DNA of 39,162 nt, taken from Gammaproteobacteria bacterium. GTDB taxonomy: Bacteria > Pseudomonadota > Gammaproteobacteria > Ga0077554 > Ga007554. Below the pieces are notes generated by a model. The model saw only the letters and a list, made by a program, of their open reading frames with translations. It had not been told where the DNA came from and made no database searches. Of this stretch, positions 9,361 through 19,929 are shown one piece after another; position 1 is the stretch's first letter, and every line of letters begins with the position of its first letter. Both the position numbers and the translations under genes were made by a program. The DNA is taken from positions 1 to 39,162 of the forward strand of contig JAGVME010000137.1 in assembly GCA_020053945.1 (NCBI GenBank), read 5' to 3'.

Positions 9361-10219
9361 TATACCGCCACGCGCGTTCCTGCCCGGCAGCGATGCTTAC
9401 CACACCCGGCTTGTCACGAAACTCGCCGTCAAATTCTTGCGGGCTGGCGTGCCCTTGCCATGGCTCGATGCACACAAAAGGTGCGCCTGGCTTGGTCCAT
9501 ATGCCCAAATGCGGGAAATCCTTAAAATCAATATGGATCACTGGCGCGCCAGCAACATCAGGCGCGACATACTTCAGTGAACGGCTTTTCAGGTTATCAA
9601 AAAATATTACGTCATTGACAAACAGTGCATCACTCAATGGCATGTCACGCCCCTGCACCGGCGTTGGATACGCCTCACCTTTCACCAACCCACCTTGCAA
9701 ACGGCGAATCGGTGCGGGCTCTGACTGGTCAAACACAAGCTTGTGTTGCGCCCTGTCAGCATTCGCGGACAACGGCCAGGCAAACGCCGGATGCGTACCG
9801 ACGCTGCACAATAAATCGCTGGCCGCCGGATTGCGCACGGCATAAATAATTTCCAACGCATTATTCTGCAAGCGGTGGGTAATATGCAACTCAAACGCAA
9901 AGGGATAATGCTCGCGTGTCTGCTCGTTATCTTTCAACAACATCGTGCAACTGCTATCACTTGACGATTCACATACAAAGGGCAAGTCGCGTGCGAAGCC
10001 GTGCTGACCAAGCTGATAACTTTTACCTTCATGATGCAGTGTGTCGTTTTTCAACCGGCCGACAATCGGAAACAAATGCGGTGCATGACGCGCCCATACG
10101 GCGGGATCAGCCTGCCACAGCAACTCCAACCCGGCCGCTGTTTTGATAGACTGCATTTCAGCGCCCTGGGTAGAGATTGCGACTGACAGCGCCTTGGAAT
10201 GCAATTTAATCATAGTCAT
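9344..10219 (-). CDS. aldose 1-epimerase family protein (LacX-like galactose mutarotase)
   Basis: AEMQSIKTAAGLELLWQADPAVWARHAPHLFPIVGRL, VGTHPAFAWPL and CIEPWQG motifs. Confidence 0.88.
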   Translation of the reverse strand: MTMIKLHSKALSVAISTQGAEMQSIKTAAGLELLWQADPAVWARHAPHLFPIVGRLKNDTLHHEGKSYQLGQHGFARDLPFVCESSSDSSCTMLLKDNEQTREHYPFAFELHITHRLQNNALEIIYAVRNPAASDLLCSVGTHPAFAWPLSANADRAQHKLVFDQSEPAPIRRLQGGLVKGEAYPTPVQGRDMPLSDALFVNDVIFFDNLKSRSLKYVAPDVAGAPVIHIDFKDFPHLGIWTKPGAPFVCIEPWQGHASPQEFDGEFRDKPGVVSIAAGQERAWRYTISVG

Positions 10220-10256
10220 TTTTATGCCTCTTCTTCAACAGTAAACCCAGATAATT

Positions 10257-10340
10257 TGTCATTTCGACCAACGGGAGAAATCCTTGTCTCGAACGAAGGT
10301 GAGATATCTTTCAAGATTTCTCCCGTTGGTCGAAATGACA
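10257..10340. repeat. perfect 25-26 bp inverted repeat (REP/BIME-like or terminator hairpin)
   Basis: GTCATTTCGACCAACGGGAGAAATC (10258-10282) and its exact reverse complement GATTTCTCCCGTTGGTCGAAATGAC (10315-10339), with a 32-bp spacer, between metH and the epimerase gene. Confidence 0.9.
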
Positions 10341-10368
10341 GACCGGGACTTGTTCAGCAACATATCGT

Positions 10369-13300
10369 TTATTCATCATAAGCCAGTACTGGCGCCAACC
10401 ACCGCTCAACGGTCGCCACGTCCATCCCCTTGCGCCGCGCATAATCTTCCACTTGATCTTTTTCTATTTTCCCCACTGAAAAATAAGATGACTCAGGATG
10501 CGAAAAATAAAAACCACTCACGGCGGCGGTGGGCAGCATGGCGAAACTTTCGGTGAGTGTAATTCCGGCATTCTCCGGAGCATCCAGCAGATCAAACAAC
10601 GGTCCTTTTTCGGTATGGTCAGGACACGCCGCATAACCCGGCGCGGGACGCACGCCACGGTATTTTTCTTCTATTAATTCTTCGTTACCCAGGTGTTCAT
10701 CAGGCGCATAACCCCAAAATTCCTTGCGCACCCGCTGGTGCATCAACTCAGCGCAGGCCTCAGCCAAACGATCCGCAAGCGCCTTGAGCATGATGCTATT
10801 GTAATCGTCGAGATTTTTTTCATATTCAGCAACCCGCGCATCAATGCCAATGCCGGTAGTCACTGCAAACGCGCCGATATAATCCTTAACACCGCTGTCT
10901 TTAGGCGCAATGAAATCCGCCAGGCATAGATTGGGCCGGCCCGGTGGTTTCATCACTTGCTGGCGTAGTGTGTGGAACGTCATGGCTATTTTCGTGCGTG
11001 ATTCATCGCTATAAATTTCGATGTCTTCATTAACGCTGTTGGCAGGGAAAATGCCAATTACCACATTGGCCTGCAACCATTTTTCATCAATGATACGTTT
11101 GAGCATATGCTGCGCGTCATTAAATACATTAGTCGCCGCTTCACCCACCACGGCATCGCTCAGAATTTTTGGGTAACGTCCGGCAAGCTCCCAGGTTTGA
11201 AAAAAAGGTGTCCAGTCAATATATGCGCTGATATCCGCCAAGGGGTAACTTTCAAACGCTTTCAAACCAATAAGATGCGGTGTGGGGGGAACATAGGTTT
11301 GCCAATCGGTTTTCAGGCCGTGCTGGCGCGCGTCCGCCAGTGCATGGCGCTTGCTTTCAGACTTTCTGCCCTTGCGGTCTATGCGTATTTTTTCATATTC
11401 AATTTTTACATTGTCAACAAAGCCAGTCTTTAGATCATCGCTTAACAGGCTGGAGCACACACCGACACTGCGCGACGCATCCTGCACATACACGGTAGGC
11501 CCGTGGTAGCCTGGCTCAATTTTAACAGCGGTATGCACGCGCGATGTCGTAGCGCCGCCAATCAACAGCGGGATGGTGAAGCCTTCCCGCTGCATTTCCT
11601 TGGCAACATACGCCATTTCTTCCAGTGACGGCGTAATCAACCCCGACAACCCGATAATATCCACTTTTTCATCACGCGCCGTCTGCAATATTTTTGCGCA
11701 TGGCACCATTACGCCCAAGTCAACCACGTCAAAATTATTACATTGCAACACCACCCCGACAATGTTCTTGCCAATATCGTGAACATCGCCTTTCACGGTA
11801 GCCATCAAAATTTTACCTTTGGCCTTTTGTTCACCGCCCGCACCCTTTTCCGCTTCAATGTATGGAATCAGATGCGCTACTGCCTGCTTCATGACACGCG
11901 CGCTTTTAACCACTTGCGGCAGAAACATCTTGCCCTCACCAAATAAATCACCCACCACGTTCATGCCCGTCATCAATGGGCCTTCAATCACGTGGATGGG
12001 ACGTTCCGACTGGCTGCGCGCTTCCTCGGTATCTTCTATCACGTAAGTGGTAATGCCACGTACCAACGCATGGGTGAGCCGCTCAGTCACTGTGCCATTG
12101 CGCCAGGCTAGATCTTCGACCTTAACCTTATCACCGCCTTTGACGGACTCGGCAAAATCCACCAGCCGCTCGGTTGAATCGGGACGACGGTTAAGCAGCA
12201 CGTCTTCAACGCGCTCCAGAACATCGGGCGGAATCTGTTCATACACGCCCAATTGCCCGGCATTGACAATGCCCATCGTCATCCCCGCCTTAATGGCGTG
12301 ATATAAAAATGCGGTATGTATCGCTTCGCGCACCGGTTCATTGCCACGAAACGAAAACGAGACATTACTCACGCCACCGCTGATCTTTGCATAGGGCAAG
12401 GTTTGCGTGATAACCCGCGTGGCCTGGATAAAATCCACGCCATAATTGTTGTGTTCTTCAATGCCCGTCGCGACGGCAAAAATATTCGGATCAAAAATAA
12501 TATCTTCCGGCGGGAAACCCACTTCATTGACGAGAATATTATAGGATTCAGTACAGATCTCCACCTTGCGCTGTTGCGTATCAGCCTGGCCTTTTTCGTC
12601 AAAGGCCATCACAATCACTGCCGCGCCATAACGCCGCACCAACTTCGCCCTTTCAACAAACTCGGCCTTGCCTTCTTTCATGCTGATGGAATTAACAATC
12701 GGCTTGCCCTGCACACACTTCAGGCCCGCCTCGATCACCGACCACTTGGACGAATCAATCATGATCGGTACGCGCGAAATATCCGGCTCGGATGCAATCA
12801 AATTCAAAAAAGTCACCATCGCCTTTTCCGAATCCAGCATGCCTTCATCCATATTGATGTCGATAATCTGCGCGCCGTTCTCCACCTGCTGACGCGCCAC
12901 GTCAAGCGCCTTATCGTATTCACCACCGATAATCAGGCGCGCAAACATTTTGGAGCCGGTGACATTGGTGCGCTCACCAACATTCACAAACAGCGAATCA
13001 GCGCCAATATTAAACGGCTCCAGCCCCGACAGACGGCACTTTTTTTCAATTTCAGGTACGGCACGCGGTGGTATCGCGCGCACCACGTCGGCAATTGCCT
13101 TGATATGTGCGGGCGTGGTACCGCAACATCCACCCACAATATTCAAAAAACCACTCGCGGCAAACTCCTTAATCAGCGCTGCCATCGACTCCGGGCTTTC
13201 ATCATATTCACCGAACTCATTGGGCAGACCCGCATTCGGGTGTGCGCTGACATACGTATCCGAAATCTTTGACAACTCCTGAACATACGGGCGTAATTCT

Positions 13301-14043
13301 TTGGCGCCTAACGCACAGTTCAAGCCAACACTTAACGGCTTTACATGTGACACTGAATTCCAGAATGCCTCGGTGACCTGACCCGACAACGTACGGCCAC
13401 TGGCATCAGTGATGGTGCCCGAGATCATGATCGGTAGCTGTACACTATGATCTTCAAAATATTGCTCAATCGCAAACAACGCGGCCTTGGCATTGAGTGT
13501 GTCAAAGATGGTTTCCACCATCAAAATATCCGCGCCGCCTTCCACCAAACCGTGTATCGCCTCAATATATGTCACCACCAACTGATCGAACGTCACATTC
13601 CTGAAGCCCGGATCGTTTACATCAGGTGAGATTGATGCGGTACGGCTGGTCGGCCCCAACACCCCCGCAACAAAGCGCGGCTTATCCGGCGTCTTTGCCT
13701 GTGCCGCATCGGCCGCCGAACGCGCCAGTTTTGCAGCAGCGAAATTCAGTTCATACACCAGTTCTTCCATGTGATAATCCGCCATGGAAATCGCAGTGGA
13801 ATTGAAGGTATTGGTTTCCAGGATATCCGCGCCCGCATCAAGATAAGCGCTATGGATGGCGTAAATAATCTGCGGCTGCGTGAGTGTGAGCAAATCATTA
13901 TTGCCTTTTACGTCATGCGCAAAATCAGCAAAGCGCGTGCCCCGGTAATCGGCCTCATCCAGCTTGTAGGTCTGAATCATAGTGCCCATCGCACCGTCCA
14001 GAATCAAAATACGCTGCTTGAGATGCTGCTCCAAAAGACTCAT
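10369..14043 (-). CDS. metH: cobalamin-dependent methionine synthase
   Basis: [63 protein letters not shown] and a C-terminal activation domain; full-length. Confidence 0.97.
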   Translation of the reverse strand: MSLLEQHLKQRILILDGAMGTMIQTYKLDEADYRGTRFADFAHDVKGNNDLLTLTQPQIIYAIHSAYLDAGADILETNTFNSTAISMADYHMEELVYELNFAAAKLARSAADAAQAKTPDKPRFVAGVLGPTSRTASISPDVNDPGFRNVTFDQLVVTYIEAIHGLVEGGADILMVETIFDTLNAKAALFAIEQYFEDHSVQLPIMISGTITDASGRTLSGQVTEAFWNSVSHVKPLSVGLNCALGAKELRPYVQELSKISDTYVSAHPNAGLPNEFGEYDESPESMAALIKEFAASGFLNIVGGCCGTTPAHIKAIADVVRAIPPRAVPEIEKKCRLSGLEPFNIGADSLFVNVGERTNVTGSKMFARLIIGGEYDKALDVARQQVENGAQIIDINMDEGMLDSEKAMVTFLNLIASEPDISRVPIMIDSSKWSVIEAGLKCVQGKPIVNSISMKEGKAEFVERAKLVRRYGAAVIVMAFDEKGQADTQQRKVEICTESYNILVNEVGFPPEDIIFDPNIFAVATGIEEHNNYGVDFIQATRVITQTLPYAKISGGVSNVSFSFRGNEPVREAIHTAFLYHAIKAGMTMGIVNAGQLGVYEQIPPDVLERVEDVLLNRRPDSTERLVDFAESVKGGDKVKVEDLAWRNGTVTERLTHALVRGITTYVIEDTEEARSQSERPIHVIEGPLMTGMNVVGDLFGEGKMFLPQVVKSARVMKQAVAHLIPYIEAEKGAGGEQKAKGKILMATVKGDVHDIGKNIVGVVLQCNNFDVVDLGVMVPCAKILQTARDEKVDIIGLSGLITPSLEEMAYVAKEMQREGFTIPLLIGGATTSRVHTAVKIEPGYHGPTVYVQDASRSVGVCSSLLSDDLKTGFVDNVKIEYEKIRIDRKGRKSESKRHALADARQHGLKTDWQTYVPPTPHLIGLKAFESYPLADISAYIDWTPFFQTWELAGRYPKILSDAVVGEAATNVFNDAQHMLKRIIDEKWLQANVVIGIFPANSVNEDIEIYSDESRTKIAMTFHTLRQQVMKPPGRPNLCLADFIAPKDSGVKDYIGAFAVTTGIGIDARVAEYEKNLDDYNSIMLKALADRLAEACAELMHQRVRKEFWGYAPDEHLGNEELIEEKYRGVRPAPGYAACPDHTEKGPLFDLLDAPENAGITLTESFAMLPTAAVSGFYFSHPESSYFSVGKIEKDQVEDYARRKGMDVATVERWLAPVLAYDE

Positions 14044-14065
14044 GCTATTTTCTTTCATAATCCTG

Positions 14066-14575
14066 TTAATCACTATCCTGTATCATTTCCAGCACGCCGC
14101 GCAGGGCAGCCATCACTGCCGCGCGGCGTACCGCTTCACGGTCGCCCAAAAAATGCATCGTGCTACTGCGCGTCACATGGCCAAGCCTGGCCCACGCCAG
14201 GCACACCGTTCCCACCGGCTTGTCGACAGTCGCTCCACCCGGTCCGGCAATGCCGCTCACCGCGACACTGATCTGCGCATGGCTATGCCGCAACGCGCCC
14301 TCGGCCATCTCACGTACGGTGGGTTCGCTCACTGCGCCGTAGCGTTGCAGCGTATCGGCCTGCACCCCCAACATTTCCTGTTTGGCAAGGTTGGTATACG
14401 TAATGAAACCGCGCTCAAACCACTGCGAGCTTCCGGCAATCGCCGTCACCGCCTCGGCAACCCATCCGCCGGTACACGACTCCGCCGTCGTCAGCAGCAT
14501 GCCATGACGCTGCAACGCCTTACCCACTTGCCCCGCCAATAATTCGAGTTCTGCGTCCATCGCCACCCCCTGCAA
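14066..14575 (-). CDS. pncC: CinA C-terminal/PncC-type nicotinamide-nucleotide amidohydrolase
   Basis: [45 protein letters not shown] and [23 protein letters not shown]. Confidence 0.92.
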   Translation of the reverse strand: MQGVAMDAELELLAGQVGKALQRHGMLLTTAESCTGGWVAEAVTAIAGSSQWFERGFITYTNLAKQEMLGVQADTLQRYGAVSEPTVREMAEGALRHSHAQISVAVSGIAGPGGATVDKPVGTVCLAWARLGHVTRSSTMHFLGDREAVRRAAVMAALRGVLEMIQDSD

Positions 14576-14608
14576 ACACGCAGCATTCTATCATTGCTCC
14601 ACACCCCC

Positions 14609-14630
14609 ACCAACCGTGCCCCGGGTTGGT
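14609..14630. promoter_or_regulatory. inverted repeat ACCAACC-N8-GGTTGGT in the divergent pncC/psd intergenic region (possible operator)
   Basis: Exact 7-bp arms at 14609-14615 and 14624-14630. Confidence 0.35.
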
Positions 14631-14661
14631 TGCATTTACACCTGTCCACCTCCCAGAATTT

Positions 14662-14671
14662 TTGATAAAAT
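14662..14671 (+). promoter_or_regulatory. extended -10 promoter-like motif TTGATAAAAT upstream of psd
   Basis: TG-A-TAAAAT fits an extended -10 element. The same 10-mer also occurs at 8391-8400 and 8503-8512. Confidence 0.4.
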
Positions 14672-14721
14672 ATAAAGGTTTATGCTTCCCCTTTGGCCAA
14701 ATATCAGGGATTTACTTACGC

Positions 14722-15624
14722 ATGGAACACCCGCAACACCCGAACAATGAAAATAAAACCGCATCGCTTTCTGACCATATATCCACATTCCTTACCCAGC
14801 ACATCTCCCCACATCATGCGCTAAATCAGCTTATGTATACTCTCACGCGTGCCCGGTATGCGCGCTGGAAAAACTGGCAGATTCGCTGGTTTATCAAGCG
14901 TTACCAAGTGGATATGAGCATCGCCCTGGAACAAAACCCTTTCATCCACCCCGACTTCAACACCTTTTTCACCCGCGCCCTCAAACCCGGCGCGCGCCCG
15001 ATAGTCAACGGCAGCCACGACATCGCCTGCCCGGTGGACGGTGCCGTCAGCCAGGCCGGTACGATTCGTGACGGGCGCATCTTCCAGGCCAAAGGGCAGG
15101 ACTACAGCTTGGAAACCCTGTTGGGAGGCTCCGCGCAGCGTGCAGCTCCATTTATGGGCGGCACCTACGCCACACTCTATCTTTCACCACGCGACTATCA
15201 CCGCATCCACATGCCACTGACGGGCCGTTTACTGGAAACCATTTACCTTCCCGGACGGTTGTTCAGCGTGAATCCCCGCACCGCGCGTTGCGTACCGGGA
15301 TTATTCGCGCGCAACGAGCGTCTTGTAGCAATTTTTGATACCGCCGCTGGACCCATGGCATTGATTCTGGTGGGGGCCATGTTTGTCGCAGGCATCGAAA
15401 CAGTGTGGGCCGGCCCGATTCACCCGCATGCCCGGAAAACGCAGAAAGCCTGGGACAACCGCGCAGACAACATCATATTGCCACACGGCGCAGAAATGGG
15501 GCGGTTTAATATGGGATCGACGGTCATCGTATTATTTGGCGGGAAGAAAGGCGTGGATCTTGCTGCCACGATTCAACCCGCGGCGCCCGTGCAAATGGGG
15601 CAACTGTTGGGAACTTATGGTTAA
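14722..15624 (+). CDS. psd: phosphatidylserine decarboxylase
   Basis: FFTRALKPGARPI, CPVDGAVSQAG, YLSPRDYHRIHMP and a C-terminal autocleavage motif FNMGSTVIVLF. The ATG at 14722 is preferred. Confidence 0.95.
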   Translation: MEHPQHPNNENKTASLSDHISTFLTQHISPHHALNQLMYTLTRARYARWKNWQIRWFIKRYQVDMSIALEQNPFIHPDFNTFFTRALKPGARPIVNGSHDIACPVDGAVSQAGTIRDGRIFQAKGQDYSLETLLGGSAQRAAPFMGGTYATLYLSPRDYHRIHMPLTGRLLETIYLPGRLFSVNPRTARCVPGLFARNERLVAIFDTAAGPMALILVGAMFVAGIETVWAGPIHPHARKTQKAWDNRADNIILPHGAEMGRFNMGSTVIVLFGGKKGVDLAATIQPAAPVQMGQLLGTYG

Positions 15625-15676
15625 GCGCTGCAAAAGACCGGCTAAGATGTAATCACACCATCCGGTGGAGTATTTT

Positions 15677-15778
15677 AGAACCTGTTTACGATTTCGCTGA
15701 AGGACGTTGCCCTTGTTATGGCGGGGAGGCTCAAAATGCTCACATACATCCGCGGGGATGTGAGTGCCTGTAACAGGT
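15677..15778. repeat. degenerate or partial copy of an intergenic MITE-like repeat
   Basis: AGAACCTGTTTACGATTTCGCTGAAGGACG ... GGCTCAAAATGCTCA aligns with the reverse complement of the 16207-16349 element (AGAGCCTATTCCAACTCTCACTGAAGGGCG ... GACTCAAAATGCTCA). Confidence 0.7.
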
Positions 15779-15787
15779 GATTTAGAG

Positions 15788-15793
15788 TATAAT
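15788..15793 (+). promoter_or_regulatory. -10 box TATAAT of probable rpoZ promoter
   Basis: TTTAGAGTATAATGCCC about 110 bp upstream of rpoZ; no strong -35 seen. Confidence 0.5.
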
Positions 15794-15901
15794 GCCCTAA
15801 ACCCATCCCGACGCCTATGGAAAACGCAGTTTTGCTGCGGGTCATGCTGTACTAAATGCAACTTTCTCATAGGTTCATCCATTTTTAGGAGTTTTTATCT
15901 G

Positions 15902-16171
15902 ATGGCACGCGTTACCATAGAAGATTGCCTGGCTAATGTAGATAACCGTTTCCAGTTGGTGCTGGTCGCGGCCAAGCGCGCACGCCAGCTTGCGGCGGGT
16001 GCCGAGTCCACCGTGGCGTGGGAAAATGACAAGCCTACCGTTATGGCGTTACGTGAAATCGCGGCCGGTCACGTTGACCGCAGCATCCTGGACGTGGTGA
16101 TTGCCAAGGAGCACGCTATTGAATCCCATGTAAAGGATGAAGAACTGCAAGACCTGCGCGGCGTGGACTAA
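15902..16171 (+). CDS. rpoZ: RNA polymerase omega subunit
   Basis: [30 protein letters not shown]... ; the ATG at 15902 lies inside the longer ORF listed from 15764. Confidence 0.97.
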   Translation: MARVTIEDCLANVDNRFQLVLVAAKRARQLAAGAESTVAWENDKPTVMALREIAAGHVDRSILDVVIAKEHAIESHVKDEELQDLRGVD

Positions 16172-16206
16172 AGGGTCATATGTTATCGCGTGCCGCGATT
16201 TCGCTT

Positions 16207-16349
16207 AGAGCCTATTCCAAATCTCACTCAAGGGATGCAGTGCAAGGCGGAAACGGGCGAAAAAGCGGAGTGTACACGCAGTACATGAGCATTTTGAGTC
16301 CGTTTCCAACGCCGCGATGCGCCCTTCAGTGAGAGTTGGAATAGGCTCT
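16207..16349. repeat. 143-bp MITE-like element with 28-bp imperfect terminal inverted repeats
   Basis: AGAGCCTATTCCAAATCTCACTCAAGGG (16207-16234) versus the reverse complement of 16322-16349, AGAGCCTATTCCAACTCTCACTGAAGGG (26/28 identical). Possible TTA/TTA flanking duplication. Confidence 0.88.
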
Positions 16350-16411
16350 TATATGTCCCCTGGCTCCGCCCGCGTTGCATGCGGTTCCGATGGCCGCTTT
16401 ATAGGTGAGAT

Positions 16412-18667
16412 ATGAGTGCCGCCCCTGAGCCATCCCTGTATGCACCCGCTCTTCCCGAGGGTGGCGATGATGCCGGGAAATACCGCGGGGCTCCTGCGTT
16501 TTCGATTGATGATTTATGTGGCATGCTGGCCCATTATCTTGAGCCAGAGCAGGTTGATCTGGTGCGCCGTGCCTACGTGTTTGGCGCCGAAGCGCATCAA
16601 GGCCAGCAGCGCTTGTCCGGCGAGCCTTATATTTCCCACCCCTTGGCGGTGGCGCGCATCCTCGCTGAGATGCATCTTGACCATCACAGCATCATGGCCG
16701 CGTTGCTGCATGATGTCATTGAAGATACCGATACCATAAAAGAACATCTCGTTAAAGAGTTTGGCGATGAAGTTGCCGAACTGGTGGACGGTGTCAGCAA
16801 GCTTACCCAGATAAAATTCCAAACCAAAGCCGAAGCGCAAGCCGAAAATTTTCGTAAAATGCTAATGGCCATGACGCGGGATATCCGCGTTATCCTGGTG
16901 AAGCTGGCAGATCGCCTGCACAACATGCGCACCTTGGGACCCATGGCGCCAGACAAACGGCGCCGCATCGCGCGTGAGACGCTGGATATTTTCGTGCCGA
17001 TCGCGCATCGCCTGGGACTCAATACACTGCGCCTGGAGTTGGAAGAGCTCGGTTTTGCCGCCCTGTACCCCATGCGTTACCGGATCCTCGCCGAGGCGGT
17101 GCGTAAAGCGCGCGGTAACCGCAAAGAAGTATTGCAAAAAATCAAACTTGCCATCGAAAGCCGCCTTGCGCATGAGGGTTTAACGGGGCGCATTCTTGGC
17201 CGCGAAAAACATCTTTATAGCCTCTACCAGAAAATGCGTGCCAAGCACGTGTCTTTTTCGGAAGTGTTTGACGTCTACGCGTTCCGCATCATCGTTGACA
17301 AGGTGGACACCTGTTACCGGGTATTGGGCGTAGTCCATGGCTTATATAAGCCGGTGCCGGGCAAATTCAAGGATTATATCGCCATTTCAAAATCAAACGG
17401 TTATCAGGCAATACATACCGTGTTGTTTGGTCCGTATGGGGTTCCCATTGAAGTGCAGATCCGCACTGAAGACATGAACAAAGTCGCCGAAGCGGGCATT
17501 GCCGCGCACTGGCTATACAAGGCGGGCGACAAATCAGGGGGCGCGCATATGCGTGCCCGCGAGTGGCTGCGTGAAGTGCTGGAGATGCAAAAGAACGCCG
17601 GAAATTCCCTGGAATTTATTGAAAACGTCAAAATTGACCTGTTCCCGGATGAGGTCTATGTGTTTACCCCCAAAGGTAAAATCATGCAGTTGGTGAGAGG
17701 CGCGACAGGGGTAGACTTCGCTTACGCCGTGCATACCGACGTGGGCAATAGTTGTGTGGCGATAAAAATAGACCGGCATCTGGCGCCTTTGAGCACGGCT
17801 TTAAGCAATGGACAAACTGTAGAAGTGATTACCGCCGCAGGCGCAAAGCCTAACCCCTCATGGCTTAATTTTGTGGTGACAGGCAAGGCGCGCGCCAATA
17901 TCCGTAATTACCTGAAAAATCTTAAAAGCGAAGAGGCGATTAGTTTGGGGCGGCGCCTGCTGGATAACGCTTTGGCTGAAGCGTCATTATCCATTGCTAC
18001 ATTGCCGCAAGAGCGTGTCATGACGCTGCTTAAAGACCTTAAGGTGAAAAATGTCGAGGGCTTATACGAAGATATTGGCCTGGGTAACCGCATGGCAACC
18101 TTGGTCGCGCACCGCTTGATGCCGGTGGGTGAGATGGAAAATGAACGCGGCCTTAGCGGCATAAAAGATGTGTTGACGCGTTATGTGCCCGCTTGGTTAA
18201 AAGGGGGTGAGCGTTCCGCATCGCAGCCCTTGCTGATCAAGGGTACCGAAGGTATGGTGGTGGCGTTTGCCAAGTGTTGCCACCCTATTCCGGGCGACCA
18301 GATTTTAGGTTTTGTTTCGGCCGGGCGCGGCATCGTGATCCATTCGGAAGGATGCAAGAACGTCGCGGATTTCCGCAGCCGTCCAGAAAAATGGATTGAC
18401 GTGCAATGGGCGCAGGAAATCAGCGGCGAATTTCCGGTGGAAGTGCGGGTCGATGTAGTCAATCAGCGCGGCGCATTAGCCACGGTGGCGGCCGCCATTG
18501 CTGAAATGGGCGCAAACATAGATAATCTTCAGCTTGAAGAGCGCGATGGCAAATACAGCACCTTGACGATTGTGCTTGAAGTGCGCGACCGCGTGCACCT
18601 GGCGAAAATCATGCGACGCATCCGTTCCCTGGATATTGTCGCACGCATTAATAGAACCAAAGGATAA
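16412..18667 (+). CDS. spoT: bifunctional (p)ppGpp synthetase/hydrolase (RelA/SpoT family)
   Basis: HD domain ([11 protein letters not shown]), synthetase YKAIH-like [17 protein letters not shown] and ACT domains; directly downstream of rpoZ. Confidence 0.96.
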   Translation: MSAAPEPSLYAPALPEGGDDAGKYRGAPAFSIDDLCGMLAHYLEPEQVDLVRRAYVFGAEAHQGQQRLSGEPYISHPLAVARILAEMHLDHHSIMAALLHDVIEDTDTIKEHLVKEFGDEVAELVDGVSKLTQIKFQTKAEAQAENFRKMLMAMTRDIRVILVKLADRLHNMRTLGPMAPDKRRRIARETLDIFVPIAHRLGLNTLRLELEELGFAALYPMRYRILAEAVRKARGNRKEVLQKIKLAIESRLAHEGLTGRILGREKHLYSLYQKMRAKHVSFSEVFDVYAFRIIVDKVDTCYRVLGVVHGLYKPVPGKFKDYIAISKSNGYQAIHTVLFGPYGVPIEVQIRTEDMNKVAEAGIAAHWLYKAGDKSGGAHMRAREWLREVLEMQKNAGNSLEFIENVKIDLFPDEVYVFTPKGKIMQLVRGATGVDFAYAVHTDVGNSCVAIKIDRHLAPLSTALSNGQTVEVITAAGAKPNPSWLNFVVTGKARANIRNYLKNLKSEEAISLGRRLLDNALAEASLSIATLPQERVMTLLKDLKVKNVEGLYEDIGLGNRMATLVAHRLMPVGEMENERGLSGIKDVLTRYVPAWLKGGERSASQPLLIKGTEGMVVAFAKCCHPIPGDQILGFVSAGRGIVIHSEGCKNVADFRSRPEKWIDVQWAQEISGEFPVEVRVDVVNQRGALATVAAAIAEMGANIDNLQLEERDGKYSTLTIVLEVRDRVHLAKIMRRIRSLDIVARINRTKG

Positions 18668-18675
18668 GTGGATTT

Positions 18676-19068
18676 ATGCTGAAGAAAATTATCCATACTG
18701 ATAACGCCCCCAAAGCCATCGGCACGTATTCACAGGCCGTGAAAGTGGGTGATACGGTGTATTTGTCCGGGCAAATTCCATTGGTGCCGCACACTATGGA
18801 ATTGGTGCAGGGTGATATGTCAGCGCAGATCCGTCGCGTGTTTGATAATCTGCAGGCGGTAGCCGAAGCGGCCAGTGGTAATCTCGCTGACGTGGTCAAA
18901 CTCAATGTCTTTCTGACTGACCTGAGCCATTTTCCGCTGGTTAACCAGATCATGGCCGATTATTTTGAGGAGCCTTATCCAGCCCGCGCAGCGATTGGCG
19001 TCGCCGCATTGCCACGCGGTGCCGCCGTGGAAATGGATGCGGTGATGGTGGTGGGAGCGTCGGGTTAA
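18676..19068 (+). CDS. ridA: RidA family protein
   Basis: [21 protein letters not shown] ... [26 protein letters not shown]. Confidence 0.93.
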   Translation: MLKKIIHTDNAPKAIGTYSQAVKVGDTVYLSGQIPLVPHTMELVQGDMSAQIRRVFDNLQAVAEAASGNLADVVKLNVFLTDLSHFPLVNQIMADYFEEPYPARAAIGVAALPRGAAVEMDAVMVVGASG

Positions 19069-19904
19069 TTACTCCCCAGGATTTTTTCCAGATACTGCAG
19101 CAGTTTTACGCGGTTGCCCTCGTAGGTAAGTGCTTCAATATGTCCACCGGGTGAAGAAATCCATAACTCCTTGGGATTCTGCGCCGCGTTAAACAGATGG
19201 TTAGCATGATGCACCGGGATGATTCCGTCCTGTTCGCTGTGAATGATTAGCAACGGAATGGGGCTGATTTTTGCGATGGCATTCACCGGGCTGAAAGTGT
19301 CGTCGATAGTCAGCCATGGTAACCATTGCAATGGCCAGGTGGGCCAGAAGCCCGCCATTTTTTCGCGGGTGATAGTGTTGTAACTGCTGAAGGCGCTGTC
19401 AGCGATGACGGCTTTAATCTGGCCGCGCAGTTGGGATTGCGCTACGGCAGAAATCGCCAGCGCGCCGCCTAAACTTTGGCCCAGCACCACAATGCGATCG
19501 GGATCAATGTCGGGTCTTGCGGTGAGCGTGCGCAGCGCCGCTTCAGCATCTGCCAGCGCGCCAGCAACGTCAGCCTGGCCTTGCGAGCGCCCATATCCCC
19601 GATAATCAAACATGAAAACATTGTAGCCTCTGCCGGGCAGCCAATACACGCTAAGAATATGTGTGCTGATGTTTTCTGCATTGCCATGCAGAAAAAGTAC
19701 CGTGCCCTTGGCTTTTCCCTGGGCTGGCAAAAACCAACCATGCAGCATTACGCCATCAGCCGATTTAAAATTCACATCCTCATATTCAAGCTCGAAACGC
19801 TCGGGGGAAAGAACATGGTTTTTTTGCGGCTGGAAGAATAGTGTGGTACATCCGCTCACGCCGATGAACATGCAGAAGCTGAGCAATATCCTGGATAAGT
19901 GCAT
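19065..19904 (-). CDS. alpha/beta hydrolase, predicted lipoprotein
   Basis: Lipobox ...IGVSGC, nucleophile [19 protein letters not shown] and PGGHIEAL catalytic motifs. Confidence 0.9.
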   Translation of the reverse strand: MHLSRILLSFCMFIGVSGCTTLFFQPQKNHVLSPERFELEYEDVNFKSADGVMLHGWFLPAQGKAKGTVLFLHGNAENISTHILSVYWLPGRGYNVFMFDYRGYGRSQGQADVAGALADAEAALRTLTARPDIDPDRIVVLGQSLGGALAISAVAQSQLRGQIKAVIADSAFSSYNTITREKMAGFWPTWPLQWLPWLTIDDTFSPVNAIAKISPIPLLIIHSEQDGIIPVHHANHLFNAAQNPKELWISSPGGHIEALTYEGNRVKLLQYLEKILGSN

Positions 19905-19929
19905 GTTTAGCTATTCCTCATGATGCGGC

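Noticed and set aside
12316-13272. 318 aa plus-strand ORF inside metH
   Set aside because: It is entirely antisense to the well-supported metH coding sequence; composition is His/Arg-rich and no domain is recognisable, typical of a shadow ORF.
15655-15668. Small palindrome CACC-ATCC-GGTG after psd, considered as another GGA-loop hairpin
   Set aside because: Only a 4-bp stem, and the GGA loop would be on the minus strand; too short to separate from chance.
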